This document shows, piece by piece, positions 1-10,649 of a DNA stretch of 64,000 nt (position 1 is the first letter of the stretch; each line of letters opens with the position of its first letter). The DNA comes from Diabrotica undecimpunctata. Its lineage: Eukaryota > Arthropoda > Insecta > Coleoptera > Chrysomelidae. The notes below the pieces were generated by a model. The model was not told where the DNA came from and made no database searches. It was given only the letters and a program-made list of their open reading frames with translations. The translations under genes were made by a program, and so were the position numbers. The stretch spans positions 73,930,660 through 73,994,659 of the forward strand of contig NC_092810.1 in the NCBI RefSeq assembly GCF_040954645.1. The letters are read 5' to 3'.

Positions 1-240
1 AGCCGATGATGCAACAAAAAATTTAGTAGCATACCTCCTCTAAAATTTCGCTCATCGTATCTAAATGAGCTCATAGCCACATCTGCGTTATCTTCTTTCC
101 ATCCAAGTTTAACGTTAAAATCGCCCATTAAGATTAGGTGGTGGGTTTTACTCTTTTCCATAGCTCTCTGTATATCTTCATAAAAGTAGCCGTGTCTGTC
201 CCGGTGGTTCTTTGCACCCTCTTCCCTTCTTCTAATCTGG
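1..240 (-). pseudogene. LINE endonuclease (EEP) fragment
   Basis: Reading the minus strand gives an open stretch with the motif LILMGDFNVKLG, which is the conserved GDFN signature of the apurinic-type endonuclease (EEP fold) of non-LTR retrotransposons. It is preceded by a basic segment (HQIRRREEG) that is typical of RTE-like LINE endonucleases just before this motif. In the intact protein this domain nicks target DNA to prime reverse transcription. Only the middle of the domain is inside the window and the rest would lie to the left of base 1. The upstream end near 240-300 is not clear. The family is sure; the clade is a guess. Confidence 0.6.
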
Positions 241-517
241 TGGCTTCCGTCACCAGGGATCGTTGGGCTGCCGGAGACTAGACATTTTTTCTCAAGGAAC
301 TGTAGTTTTATTGGAGGATTAGTTGTTTCTTGATTTCAGGGTATTTTATTATCAATCCCACAAATTTCTTGCATTTCTCTGGTTGTATACATTTCCCATT
401 AGTGTGTAAAGATAAATTCAGCATATCTGCTCCAATAAGCGTTTTTTTTTGTATTGTGCGTTGTTTCCATCTCATAAGTTTTTGAAACAGCGGAACAGAA
501 TGATCTTTATCTTTCAT

Positions 518-1635
518 TTTTAAGAAATGTCATCTAGTTTGTTAATTTTAATCGTTTTTATACTATTTGATTATCTATATAGATTTACTTTATAATCAGT
601 TGTCATTTATGACTCATCTATTGCTCTTAGAACTTTCCTTTCAAAAATTCCAAAAAGAGATTCTGACCTCTGAGTCATTTTCTAAACTTCTAATCATATA
701 ATAAAACTGTTGTTTTCAGGATTTTATAATGTTAAGTTTTTTTCACGTGACGAGGTAGTATTTAATTTTAGCTAACTTGATGAGACTTTCCGATGATTTC
801 ATTGTTAACATCATTTTTTATTACATTTACATAATAAAAGTACTAAATTGTTATATTGCTGAACCTTGGAAAAGAGTTTATTACAATATTAAGATTAAAA
901 TCTTTGTTAGTTTAGTAGTATCACGAAGTTTCAAAAAAAGCTTCCAGAAACTTTTTCAGTTGGGATTTAAATTATATTATAGCTTATGTCCTTCCGTTAA
1001 TTAAAAGTCAGTATCAAATCATCAAATTAAATTAATGAAAATGGAAATTTTACTAGCTTAATTAGATAAAAAACATAGATAAAAATAATTAGATTGGCTG
1101 CCTATTTAAACTATTACATTTATTTTTGTTTGTACTCAGCTAGTAGATTGGGTTGTTTTACATTTCAGTCGAATAAAATTATTTGAGTGTTTAACCAGTA
1201 ATTTTATTTAACAAAATAGGTGAGCAATCAATTGTCAATTTCTAAATTATTTTGATGTTGTTTTTCCTTTTAAATACACATCTTCAAACATTTTTGATTT
1301 AATTAAAATGATTATCTTTTTTTGGTGTTTTTGGGGACTACTATAGGTAATGTTAAATGTCCGGTAAAATATGTCTGCTCCCATAGTTTAAGAATATATA
1401 GGGAGAGATGTGAATTTTGACTGATTTTTCTTGAGATCATAATTTTAAACAGTAATTTCCATGTGTTTTATACTTTCGTAAAATTTTATACTACTAACAC
1501 ATAATTAACTGATTAAATAAAAAATGTAAAGCTGATTTAAAAAAAAAATACTCCTTTATATGGTTACGAAATCTTCAATAAAGTATACAAATGGACAAAA
1601 ACAATTGGTGTATTTATTTTTTGCTCAAACGATTA
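518..1635. other. AT-rich stretch without recognisable gene
   Basis: Very AT-rich sequence with many stops in all frames. A 75-codon frame at 777-1004 has no recognisable motif and low-complexity composition. I see no RNA gene, terminal repeat or TE domain here. Confidence 0.6.
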
Positions 1636-3680
1636 CTAAATTTTTGATATAGTTGAGGTAGCAACTATTTTCCATTTTAAACTCCATTCTTCTATGTCGT
1701 CTAGCGCTGTTTGTAGGTTGTTAACCGCTATATCTACGTTTATATGTTTGGCCGCTATCGCTGTATCGTCGGCATAGAGGCTTAATAGTGTACCTGGTGT
1801 TCTAGGTATGTCTGCTGTGTATATCGTGTATAGTAGAGGTGACAGTACCGCTCCCTGTGGCATTCCAGCCTCCGGGTTCCCGAGCTCGGAAAGGACTTGT
1901 CCCATCCGGACTCTGAAACGACGGTTGCTCAAGTACGACGAGATCAGCTTTGTTATTGCTCCACTGTTCCCGTATACTCTCATTTTATATCTCAGTCCTT
2001 TATGCGAGACTGTATCGAATGCCTTGCTTACATCTAGGAAGGCGGCTCCTGTGAATTGTTTGTTTGTACAATCTTGCTGATTGCAGGTAGTAAGCTTATT
2101 GGCCTGTAGTTTTGCGGGAATTTGCTGTCTTTTCCGGGCTTTGGTAACATTATGACTTGGGCCTCTTTTCATCTGTTTGGGAATTTCTTGAATCTTAGCA
2201 TTGCATTTATAATGTTTGTTAGGTATACTATAGCTCTCGCTGGTAAGTATTTTAGAGCCCTGTTCGTGATTTGATCGGGGCCAGGTGCTTTTTTCGGAGA
2301 GCTGTTTTTGATTAATTCGTTTATCTCCTCCGGTGATGTGGGAGTGATGATTTCGTTTGGATTTTCGGGTCTTTCTCTTTGTTTTTCGACTTCTTCTATA
2401 AAGTCGATGTTCTCGTCTGGGTGGTAATTTAATGTACACTCTCTCTCTCGAGAGTACTCCTCATTACCTCTGCTTTTTCCTTTGTGGTGTATACAATTCC
2501 ATTTTCTCCGTGTAATGGGAGGATTGGCTTTCTATCATTTCTCAAAATCCTCTGGAGTCCCCAGATATTTTGCATGTTTGGTCCTTGTTCATCCATATCT
2601 CTTATGTGGTTTTCCCAGCTTTCACTACGGTGTTGTTGTAGTGCTGTTTTGACCTCTCTGTTTAGTCTGTTTGCTCTGTTTTTGTCGGCCTGATTCCTTG
2701 TCCTTCTTGCTGTCTGCTTTGCTCTGCTGTTTTCCCTTATCAAGTCTTTTATTGCTTGTGGTATATCCTTGAATCTTCCTTTGTGCATTTCTACTTCCTC
2801 TTCTGTAGTGCTATTTCTGAGCGCTTGTTGGATGATGTTTTCCAACTCTAGGACTCTGTCTTCTATTTCTCGTGGGTTGTCTCTCACTGGAACTATGTTT
2901 ATTCCGGTGCTCACGAGTCTCTGAAAGTTTGTCCACTTTGTTTGCTTTTTGATTCTTTTGATTGTACTTTCTTCTTCCCACGTTCCTAGTTCCAATAAGA
3001 TGGGATTGTGGTCAGTTGTGCCTTGATTTAACGTTTGTAGTTCTGTTTGTAGTCCTAGGTTTTTGGCTACTACAATGTCTATGTGTGTAGAAAATCCATT
3101 TCCTGGGTAATGCGTTGGGTCTCTAGGGTCCATTGCCATAACGTCTTCGTTATTTTCGATGTATGCGTTTAGTAGTCGTCCATTTCTGTTCGTAGCCCTG
3201 TCGTTCCAATTAGGGGATGTTGCGTTTAGGTCTCATATTAATATTGAGGGTTCGTCGTTTAAGAACGTATTTAGGTCTTTATCGATCAGTAGATCTTGTG
3301 GTCTCACGTAGGTGGAGGTAATCCTTGCCTCATTTGTACTCTTATTGTTGTTTCTTGCATAGTATTTAGTTGCGGTGTTATTATTCTGATGTGACATATG
3401 CCTTTTTTCACAAAAATTGCTGTGCCACCTGATCTTGCTGTGTTGTCGTTCCTATAGACGTCGTATCCTAGGTGTTTATGTTGTTTGTAAGTTTAGTTTC
3501 TTGTATGGCTACGACATCCATTTCGTATCTGTTGACCAGTTCGTCCAGTATATTCTGGTTGGTCCTTATGCCTCCTGGGTTCCAGGAGCCTATCCTTAAG
3601 TATCCCCTATTTGCTTGCACTAGTTCAGTGCTAGTGCTTATTAGGCCATCTTGGTGTTGCCTGGAAATGAGAAGAGTATT
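1636..3680 (-). pseudogene. Jockey-type ORF2: endonuclease and reverse transcriptase
   Basis: The frame begins with an endonuclease (minus 3650-3000: IGSWNPGG, VVAIQETKL, SGGTAIFVKKG, DLNATSPNWND, STHIDIVV, TTDHNPI, with one stop after ILI). A basic linker follows (2429-3139), then the reverse transcriptase. The RT shows AFLDVSKAFD, a SNRRFRVR segment, GMPQGAVLSPLLY and the catalytic LYADDTAIA. In the region 2100-2400 the finger motif (APGPDQITNRAL) is in a different frame from the palm, and part of the RT between the PISLL motif and FLDVSKAFD is missing. The RT ends at about 1640. The protein cannot be functional. Confidence 0.8.
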
Positions 3681-3699
3681 CTCATTTTCTTGCGCTTTT

Positions 3700-4915
3700 G
3701 CTGCTTGAGCGTAGGAAGGTCCGCCGGGAGTGATTTGCGGCCTTCTTTGGGTCGTTATCTTCTGTCTTTGTTGGGGCTGTTGTTGGCCACCCCAGGTTGG
3801 ACATCTTGGACATCCTCTGAAATTTGCGGGGTGTTGTCCTTGACAGTTCGCGCATTTTGCTTTTTGTTCTTCTTACACAACGAGGTGCTTTGAAGCACGC
3901 TGCGCACGCTGCGCACGCTGAAGCACATCTGTGCGCGATGGTAGCCCTGGCAGTTGAAACACTGTGTGGGCCCTGTTGCCTTTCTGAGGTCCTCTATTAC
4001 GACTTTCATGTGCATCAGGTTGGTGATGCGCTTTAGTCTTTCGGTGTCCTCCCTCTCCACCGTCATAACGAACATGAGCAGATGTCTTCTGTCGCTCTTC
4101 CTTGAAGTCATGTTCTTGATCGACACGACTTCGACGTTGTATTCTTCTTTTATGGCCTCGAACATCTCTGTTGTGTCCGTTGTGGGAGGTAGCCCTCTCA
4201 GCATCATCCTTGGCTTTATGTCCTCTTCGAGTGGAAACGCTATCCACTGAATTGGGGTGTCCTCGTTGAAATTTTCGATGATTTTGACCATCTTACGATA
4301 GTCTTCAGGGCTTTTCGCCTATATAAGCGTCTCTCTGCCGCTTCTTGACAATTTGTTTGCCGTGATAATATGTTGTTTTTGGGCAATGTTTAGTATTGCT
4401 CCAGTGTATCTTACACTCTGTAATTTTAATATAGGTGGTTTTTGTACCCAAGTTTTCTTGGGTACTTCTTCGGTTTCCATCTGTGCTGGAGACGGAGGGC
4501 GTCGGTCGACCTACGTATCACCTTCCTGCTGCTGTTTAGGCGGGGTGAGTGGGGGGAAATCTTCTTTTCTTGATTTTGGTTTTTCGTTTTGTTTGTCTTC
4601 TGCTTGTGGTTTTTTTGGGATTGTTCCTGTGGCTTTTATTTTTTCTTCTGGTTGAAACTTCTTAAGGATTGCACCCGTGGCTTTTATTGTCTTGTTGCCT
4701 GAGTTTTCAGGTTATCCCCTGCTTTTGTTTTTCTCGGCCTGTTTTTCAAGGTTATCTTCGTTTGTCTTCTTTTGTGCCTGGTTTTCCAGGTTATCTTCAG
4801 ATTTCTTTGGGTTTAATTGATTAAACTTTTTATCCATATGTTCAATGATAGACCTCTGTGAGGCAACCATTGTGTCTTGCAGTTCTTCTATCTTTTTTCG
4901 TCTATCTATCTATAT
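3700..4915 (-). pseudogene. Jockey-type ORF1 (gag-like RNA-binding protein)
   Basis: ORF1 proteins of Jockey LINEs coat the element RNA. The longest clean frame is 3755-4291 (178 codons) and carries the segment RMMLRGLPPTTDTTEMFEAI, typical of the domain preceding the knuckles in insect LINE gag proteins. It is followed by a zinc knuckle CFNCQGYHRAQMC (C-X2-C-X3-H-X4-C). Further upstream the same frame continues to about 4915 through a Lys/Glu/Gln-rich, coiled-coil-like region, broken by at least three in-frame stops. Just after the knuckle a 9-bp unit is repeated in tandem (about 3893-3926), which has replaced the second knuckle. Confidence 0.75.
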
Positions 4916-4918
4916 AAG

Positions 4919-6776
4919 GATTTTTACAGCTGTCGCCGCCTTCCTTCTTTCAGCCAACGTCTCCAGTCCTTTCTGTTCTGCCATTCTCCATCTCTAAGGT
5001 CTCGTCTTTTCATGGCCTCGTCCACTTCATCCCTCCATGATCTTCTCGGTCTACCTCTTTTCCTCCTTCCTATTGGGCTCCAATCCGAAATCTTTGCTAT
5101 CCACCTTGTATGATCTGTTCTTCTCACATGTCCATACCAAATTAAACGTTTTTCTTCGATGTAGCTGAGTATGTCTTGTTCTACTGCCATTCTTCGTTTT
5201 ATCTCCTCATTTCTGATGCGATCCATTTTTGTCACTCTGCAGCGTCTTCTCATGAACTCTATTTCAGTTGATGTGATTTTGGACCTGTTTCGTTTATTTA
5301 TTACCCAATTCTCTGCTCCATAGGTCATTATACTGCGTACTAAGGTGTTATAAATTCTCTTCTTTGTATTTCTGGTAATCTGTCTATCCCACAGTACCCC
5401 GTTCATTTGTTTAATACATGTTCTTGTCTGTGCTAATCTGCTGGTTATCTCTTGCTCGGTGGTTCCATTTATTGAGAGTACGAATCCTAAATATTTGAAT
5501 TTGTCAGTGCCGTTAATTTCCCTATTATCTCCCATTTCCAAGTTTCTTACTGGTTCTTGCTCTGTTGTTAAATATTCGGTCTTTTCTAGATTTATTTCTA
5601 GTCCATTTTTTGTGTATTTCTTTTCTAATTTTCGGAGCATATAGCACATATCTTCTTCATCTTGAGCCGTTACCACTTGGTCATCTGCAAAGCTTAATGT
5701 GTACAAGAAGTTGTTCCGGATTGGTATTCCCATCCCTTCACATTTCCTTTTCCATGGTTTTAATATTTGTTCGAGGAATATCTTGAACAGTGTCAGAGAT
5801 GTACAGCATCTCTGCAATAAGCCTTTTATGGTCTTAAATTCGTTGGAGTATTTATTGCCGGGTTTTGTAAAAGTAGTCCAGAGATGGAAGCCCCAAGGAA
5901 ACAGAACAAGAGGAAGGCCCCGTAAAAGATGGATAGACGACGTAGAGAGGGATCTTAAAACCATGAACATCAGGCAGTGGCGAAGGAAAGTATCCGACAG
6001 GGCAGAATGGAAGAACATTGTTAAGCAGGCCAAGACTCACAAAGGGTTGTAGCGCCATTAAAAGAAGAAGAAGAAGAGATTTATTGCCGGTTTTAACTCT
6101 TACCTTGTTGTTGTTGTAAAGATTGTTTACGGCTTCTATTAACCTCTGAGTTATTCCGATTTCCTTCATCGTGTTCCATAGTTGTTTTCTGGGGACCGTG
6201 TCATATGCCTTTTTTAAATCTATGAATGCCATGTGTACTGGTTTATTTTTTGCCATTTTTTTTTAATTAATTGTTGGAGTGTATATATGTCGTCTATGCA
6301 AGATCTTCCTGCGGTGAACCCCGCCTGATCTTCTCCGATTTTATTTGAGATAGATTTTTCCAGTTTTTCTTTCAGTATTTTTCCATATAATTTGCCCATA
6401 CATGCTATCACACTGATGCCTCCGTAGTTCCAGCATTTCTTCTTATCTCCCTTTTTATCTATCTAGATTATATATGCTTTGGACCATTCATCTGGTATTT
6501 CGTTCAGGTTTATAGCGTTACTGAACATTTCGTGTATAACTCTGTGTAGTCTGTCCGTTCCGTACTTAATTAGTTCATTAACGATTCCTCCTGGCCCCAA
6601 TGATTTTTTGTTCTTTAAAGTCTTTATGGCATTCTTTACTTCGATTAATGTTATCTCAATCTGTTCTTCATTCTGATTTTGTTGTTGTTCCTATTCTGTG
6701 TCTGTCTCTATGAAATCTTGGCGGTTTTCTGTGAGTAGTTCTTTATAGTAGTCTTCCCACTCTTTTTCTAATATGT
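4919..6776 (-). pseudogene. RTE-like LINE, copy A: reverse transcriptase and C-terminus
   Basis: On the minus strand the RT runs from about 6776 (KEWEDYY linker) to 4924. Motifs in order are the KNKKSLGPGGIVNELIKYG finger, QAGFTAGRSC (about 6300), MAFIDLKKAYDTVPRKQLW (about 6220), FADDQVV (about 5690), KYLGFVLS, LVRSIMTYGAENWVI, a Cys/Arg-rich WYGHVRR segment and a final GRRKRGRPRRSW basic tail. The region contains stops (for example after WSKAYII) and is interrupted at 5863-6078 by a 3' fragment of another LINE. The 3' end is a short TATC-type repeat at 4902-4918. It lies head to head with the sister copy at 6783-9036. Confidence 0.8.
5850..6090 (+). mobile_element. 216-bp 3' end of another LINE, with target duplication
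   Basis: The insert 5863-6078 reads on the plus strand as the C-terminal tail of an RTE/BovB-type LINE: GRPRKRWIDDVERD, then KVSDRAEWKNIVKQAK, a stop and a short (AAG)n tail at about 6058-6076. It is flanked by the 12-bp direct repeat ATTTATTGCCGG (5850-5861 and 6079-6090), which is the expected target-site duplication. It interrupts the minus-strand RT of copy A between the AYDTVP motif and the FADD motif, so it inserted later than that element. Confidence 0.85.
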
Positions 6777-6777
6777 A

Positions 6778-9033
6778 TTGTATTTGGTCATTGACTATGT
6801 AATAGTCAAACAAAGCACTACCTTAAAAGTGAATGATGTAAGAGTACTTAGAGGACCGACGTGTGGTTCCGACCACTATATAGTTAGGACAAAAATGGTA
6901 TTTCCTTTTAAATCTAACAAGGACAATAACGTTAATGAGGAACCTCAACAAACAGAAGTGATAACGAACAAACAATATAACTTAAACAGCCTTATCAACG
7001 AAAGCACAAGAAACCTATACCAGCACAGATTAGACGAAAAGTTGCTACATAATATAGAAGACCAGTCAGTAGAACAAATTTACGAAAACATAACGAGTAG
7101 CATCAAAGAAGCAGCAGAGGAGGCCATTGGACTAAAAACTAATTCCGCTAGTAAAAAACTTTGGTGGAATCAAGAAATTGAAGAACTAGTACTTCGGAAG
7201 AAAAGAGCATACCACAAATGGCTAAATACAAAACAGGAGTTGGATAGAGAAGAATACAAAGATATTAAAAAAAGAACACGACAACTAGTAAACACAGCTA
7301 AACGAGAAATGTGGGACAAAAAATGCAAAGAGATAGACACATATATGGGAGGTAGAAAATGCTCAGAGACGTGGAAATTCCTGACAAAAGTTAAATCAAA
7401 TGAAAAAAGAGAAACAAACATACAATTAATAACAACAGAGAACTGGATCCGACATTACGAAAATCTATTAACAGAAAACAGAGAGGAATATAGAGAAATG
7501 TCTCCAACTGAAATACACATACAGGGAGAAACGATAAACATCGATGAGAGGACTGTCATAAAAACGATACACCTACTAAAAAATGGTCGAGCTGCAGGTC
7601 CGGAGGGAATTTCAGCAGAACTAATCAAATGCGGTACTAACAAACTGTTTGAACGATTAACCTGGTGTATAAACCAATATCTAAACGGTGCACCAGTCCC
7701 GCATGAGTGGAAAGTATCCTTCATATCATCTATACATAAGAAGGGAAGTAATCTGGACTGCTCAAACTATCGAGGTATATCAGTAACCAGTACCTTAAGT
7801 CGCCTATATGGAAGGATACTTCGAGACATTATCGAACAAGAATATAAGGAACAAGAAGAAGAGGAACAATCTGGCTTTAGAGCGGGAAGGAGCTGCACCG
7901 ATAATGTGTTTGTTTTGAAACAAATAATAGAAAAAAGATCAAGTACCAATCAAGAAACCCATCTTATGTTTATAGACCTTCAGAAGGCCTATGATACTGT
8001 ACCCGCTAAAAAGCTATGGAAAGTTTTGCAGGAAACAAACATTAACCACACAGTAATTAACGCCCTTAAACAGCTTTATGAAGGATCAACGTCGGGAATA
8101 AAAATTGGAAATAGACTTTCAAAAAAATTTCCTGTAAACAAGGGACTCCGGCAGGGGTGTTGCATATCCCCCACATTGTTTAAAATCTACGTGGCGAAAG
8201 CACTGTATCAGTGGAAAAGAAAGTGCAGAGGAATGGGCATTGACCTGGGAGAAACTTGCCTATATACCCTACAGTTTGCAGACGATCAAGTCCTTATAGC
8301 CAACGATAAAGAAGACCTGACATATATGGCCAGAAAACTACAGGAAGAATACAAGAAGTGGGGTTTAGAACTCAATACACAAAAAACAAAATATCTCCCA
8401 ATAGGCGCAGAACTATCCAACATTCAGATGGACACAACCGAAATTGCATTCTGCACTGAATATACCTACCTAGGAATTGATTTCGACACCACAGGCACAG
8501 ACAATAGGGAAATTAGAAAACGAATAACCCAGGCCCGTAGAACAATTGGATGCCTTAACGGAGTTCTTTGGAGCTCAGAAATTGGTAAAAGACGAAAATA
8601 CAATATATATGAATCTCTCATAAAAACCAGCTTAACCTATGGTACAAAGACATGGAGACTAACAGAAAGCAATAAAAGAAAACTCGAAGCAACAGAAATG
8701 GATGTATTTAGACGATCACTTCGAATATCTAGAGTAGACAGAATTAGAAACGATGAAATAAGAAATCGGATGGGGGTAGATGGATCACTGGCAACAGACA
8801 TAGAAAGGAAACAACTTATATGGTATAGCCATGTTCAAAGAATGCCAGAAACAAGACTACCAAAAATCGCCATGAAATGGATACCACCAAATCGTAAGAA
8901 ACGAGGAAGACCAAAAAGAACATGGAAGGAGGGAATAAAAAAGGCAATGAGCTCCCGAGACTTGACCGAAGAACAATGGAATGATAGAAATTCGTGGAAA
9001 TTAGGCATCGGACAACGACGCAAGACGTTTTGA
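6778..9033 (+). CDS. RTE-like LINE, copy B: endonuclease end, RT and C-terminus
   Basis: A 751-codon frame without stops. It starts inside the endonuclease (residues 1-40; IDYVIVKQS, then GSDHYIVR with the catalytic His position) and continues through a basic linker (WWNQEIEELVLRKKRAY, about 125-200). The RT follows: KNGRAAGPEGISAELIKCG, NYRGISVTS, SGFRAGRSC, MFIDLQKAYDTVPAKKLW, KGLRQGCCISPTLFK and FADDQVLIA (about residue 502). The C-terminal tail carries WYSHVQRM and GRPKRTWKEG. The protein is 5'-truncated: the N-terminal endonuclease is missing, and the listed start is only the first ATG. It joins the minus-strand copy A at about 6777-6783 and ends 4 bp before a long (TA)n array. RTE superfamily is my best assignment. 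Confidence 0.85.
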   Translation: MYLVIDYVIVKQSTTLKVNDVRVLRGPTCGSDHYIVRTKMVFPFKSNKDNNVNEEPQQTEVITNKQYNLNSLINESTRNLYQHRLDEKLLHNIEDQSVEQIYENITSSIKEAAEEAIGLKTNSASKKLWWNQEIEELVLRKKRAYHKWLNTKQELDREEYKDIKKRTRQLVNTAKREMWDKKCKEIDTYMGGRKCSETWKFLTKVKSNEKRETNIQLITTENWIRHYENLLTENREEYREMSPTEIHIQGETINIDERTVIKTIHLLKNGRAAGPEGISAELIKCGTNKLFERLTWCINQYLNGAPVPHEWKVSFISSIHKKGSNLDCSNYRGISVTSTLSRLYGRILRDIIEQEYKEQEEEEQSGFRAGRSCTDNVFVLKQIIEKRSSTNQETHLMFIDLQKAYDTVPAKKLWKVLQETNINHTVINALKQLYEGSTSGIKIGNRLSKKFPVNKGLRQGCCISPTLFKIYVAKALYQWKRKCRGMGIDLGETCLYTLQFADDQVLIANDKEDLTYMARKLQEEYKKWGLELNTQKTKYLPIGAELSNIQMDTTEIAFCTEYTYLGIDFDTTGTDNREIRKRITQARRTIGCLNGVLWSSEIGKRRKYNIYESLIKTSLTYGTKTWRLTESNKRKLEATEMDVFRRSLRISRVDRIRNDEIRNRMGVDGSLATDIERKQLIWYSHVQRMPETRLPKIAMKWIPPNRKKRGRPKRTWKEGIKKAMSSRDLTEEQWNDRNSWKLGIGQRRKTF

Positions 9034-9034
9034 A

Positions 9035-9039
<5 letters not shown>

Positions 9040-9118
<79 letters not shown>
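9040..9118. repeat. (TA)n microsatellite, about 79 bp
   Basis: An uninterrupted AT dinucleotide run. It separates the end of the RTE-like element (stop at 9033) from the start of the Penelope-like element. It may be the tail of the first, the target of the second, or both. Frames across it give only Tyr-Ile repeats and are not genes. Confidence 0.95.
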
Positions 9119-9122
<4 letters not shown>

Positions 9123-9146
9123 ATGTAGCTGTAAGACGGAGATCCT

Positions 9147-10649
9147 ATGGAGCTCATAATAGGGCGGAGAGGTACTTACAGCCTTGCAAAACATCTGGCC
9201 GATATTTTACAACCACATATAGGAAAAAACGATGCCTTTGTAAAAGACTCCGCCCATTTTATTGAGAAGATCAAAGGAATAACTTTGCAGGAATCTGACA
9301 TTCTTGTTAGTTTTGATGTGGTTTCCCTATTTACAAGAGTCCCCCTAGAAGACGTTCTGAATTTAATTGAGGGACTAGTTTCCAAGGATATGGTGGAATT
9401 ATACCGTATTTGCCTAACTACCACATACTTTTCATGGGAAGACCAAATTTATGAACAGATGGATGGAGTAGCAATGGGAAGCCCACTAAGCCCGGTCGTA
9501 GCCAACCTTTTCATGGAGCATTTAGAGAAGAAGATAATGGACTCAGCATACAAGCCTAGGGTATGGTTCAGATACGTTGATGACACCTTTGTGATTTGGG
9601 GTCACGGAGCAGAAAAACTAAACGATTTCCTGGCTTATATAAATACACTACATCCAAATATTCAATTTACGATGGAAACAGAAAAAGCTCAACAATTAGC
9701 GTTCCTGGATGTATTAGTAAATCGAAAGGAAGGTCACTTAGGACATAAAGTGTATCGAAAACCTACACACACAGACAGATACCTAAACAGGAACTCAAAT
9801 CATCATCCTAGCCAAAAACAAGGTATCATCAAAACTTTGGCAGAGAGGGCGAAGAGAATTTGTGAACCACAACATCTCCAAAGTGAACTTCTTTATATTG
9901 AAAAAGCGCTCACCTCTAATGGGTACACCAGAAGAGAAATACACAAGGCGATGAACAACGTATCTAGAAGAAGGGACGAAGAAACAGAATGTAAAGGGAA
10001 AGCGTTCTTGCCCTATATATCGGGGGTAACGGACAGAATTGGGCGAATACTCAAGAAAGCCAACATAAAGACCATCTTCAGACCTACAAAGAAGATCAAG
10101 GATTGTTTAAGATCGGTAAAAGACAAACGCGACCCATTAGCAACGGCCGGAGTATACCGAATACCATGCACATGTGGAATGGTATATGTGGGAACCACAA
10201 AAAGACACACCAACACCAGGATAAATGAACATAAAAGCCATTGTCGTTTAGGACATATCGACAAATCTGCCGTTGCCGAACACGCTTTGGGAAGCGGAGA
10301 ACATCGAATACTATTTGAAGAAACACAGATGCTGGACAAAACTTCACAGTACTACCCACGGTTATATCGGGAAGCGGTGGAAATATACAAGCACCCAAAC
10401 AATTTCAATAGGATAGAAGAAGGACTAAAAATCAACAAAACATGGATACCAGTATTAAAATCCACAAACGCCCTTCCCGCCAAACACGGAGATAGAAAAG
10501 CTACTATAAACAACGACACGCCCCCTCAAGCCGAACCCAGTGGAGGGGAGGCGAGTGGAAATTATAAATATTGCCTCCGTAGTACAACGCGTCGTCAGTT
10601 TCTGCTTACAAGCGAAGCATCAACATCTCCAGAAGATGCCAACCCCTAG
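9147..10649 (+). CDS. Penelope-type reverse transcriptase with GIY-YIG endonuclease (C-terminal 500 aa)
   Basis: PLE proteins join a telomerase-related RT to a GIY-YIG nuclease that cuts the target. RT motifs: VSFDVVSLFTRVP (about residue 53), GVAMGSPLSPVVANLFM (about 107-123), RYVDDTFVIW (about 142-151, catalytic YVDD), LAFLDVLVNRK and VYRKPTHTDRYL. The nuclease starts at about residue 330 with GVYRIPCTCGMVYVGTT and continues with KRHTNTRINEHK and a conserved EHALGSGEHRI segment. The frame is open from the first ATG after the (TA)n array to the stop at 10647-10649. About 250-300 N-terminal residues of a normal PLE protein are missing. This is the best preserved PLE coding sequence in the window. 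Confidence 0.9.
   Translation: MELIIGRRGTYSLAKHLADILQPHIGKNDAFVKDSAHFIEKIKGITLQESDILVSFDVVSLFTRVPLEDVLNLIEGLVSKDMVELYRICLTTTYFSWEDQIYEQMDGVAMGSPLSPVVANLFMEHLEKKIMDSAYKPRVWFRYVDDTFVIWGHGAEKLNDFLAYINTLHPNIQFTMETEKAQQLAFLDVLVNRKEGHLGHKVYRKPTHTDRYLNRNSNHHPSQKQGIIKTLAERAKRICEPQHLQSELLYIEKALTSNGYTRREIHKAMNNVSRRRDEETECKGKAFLPYISGVTDRIGRILKKANIKTIFRPTKKIKDCLRSVKDKRDPLATAGVYRIPCTCGMVYVGTTKRHTNTRINEHKSHCRLGHIDKSAVAEHALGSGEHRILFEETQMLDKTSQYYPRLYREAVEIYKHPNNFNRIEEGLKINKTWIPVLKSTNALPAKHGDRKATINNDTPPQAEPSGGEASGNYKYCLRSTTRRQFLLTSEASTSPEDANP

Larger units (their letters stand above)
1636..4915 (-). mobile_element. Jockey-type LINE, copy A (decayed, 3'-truncated)
   Basis: Two consecutive open regions read leftwards on the minus strand. 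The first is a gag-like ORF1 with a zinc knuckle (about 4915-3700). The second is ORF2 with endonuclease and reverse transcriptase (about 3680-1636). Protein motifs match those of the better preserved plus-strand copy at 39229-44905, so both belong to one family. The element stops inside the RT palm/thumb, so the C-terminal third and the 3' UTR are lost. The 5' end abuts the 3' end of an RTE-like LINE at about 4915. Several stops and frame changes show it is dead. Confidence 0.85.

Noticed and set aside
308..517. 69-codon minus frame with a basic N-terminus
   Set aside because: No recognisable domain, no splice or promoter context and adjacent to TE debris; too short to call a gene.
777..1004. 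75-codon plus frame
   Set aside because: Low-complexity AT-rich composition, no motif and no splice-consistent neighbours.
3472..3893. Several plus-strand frames of 60-80 codons
   Set aside because: They are shadows of the minus-strand Jockey ORF1 and ORF2, whose motifs decide the coding strand.
8816..9194. Minus-strand frames rich in Tyr-Ile repeats
   Set aside because: They are translations of the (TA)n array and the antisense of the RTE-like and PLE frames. The same holds for similar frames at 12208-12576, 26226-26456, 28753-28959, 53144-53383 and 55213-55551.
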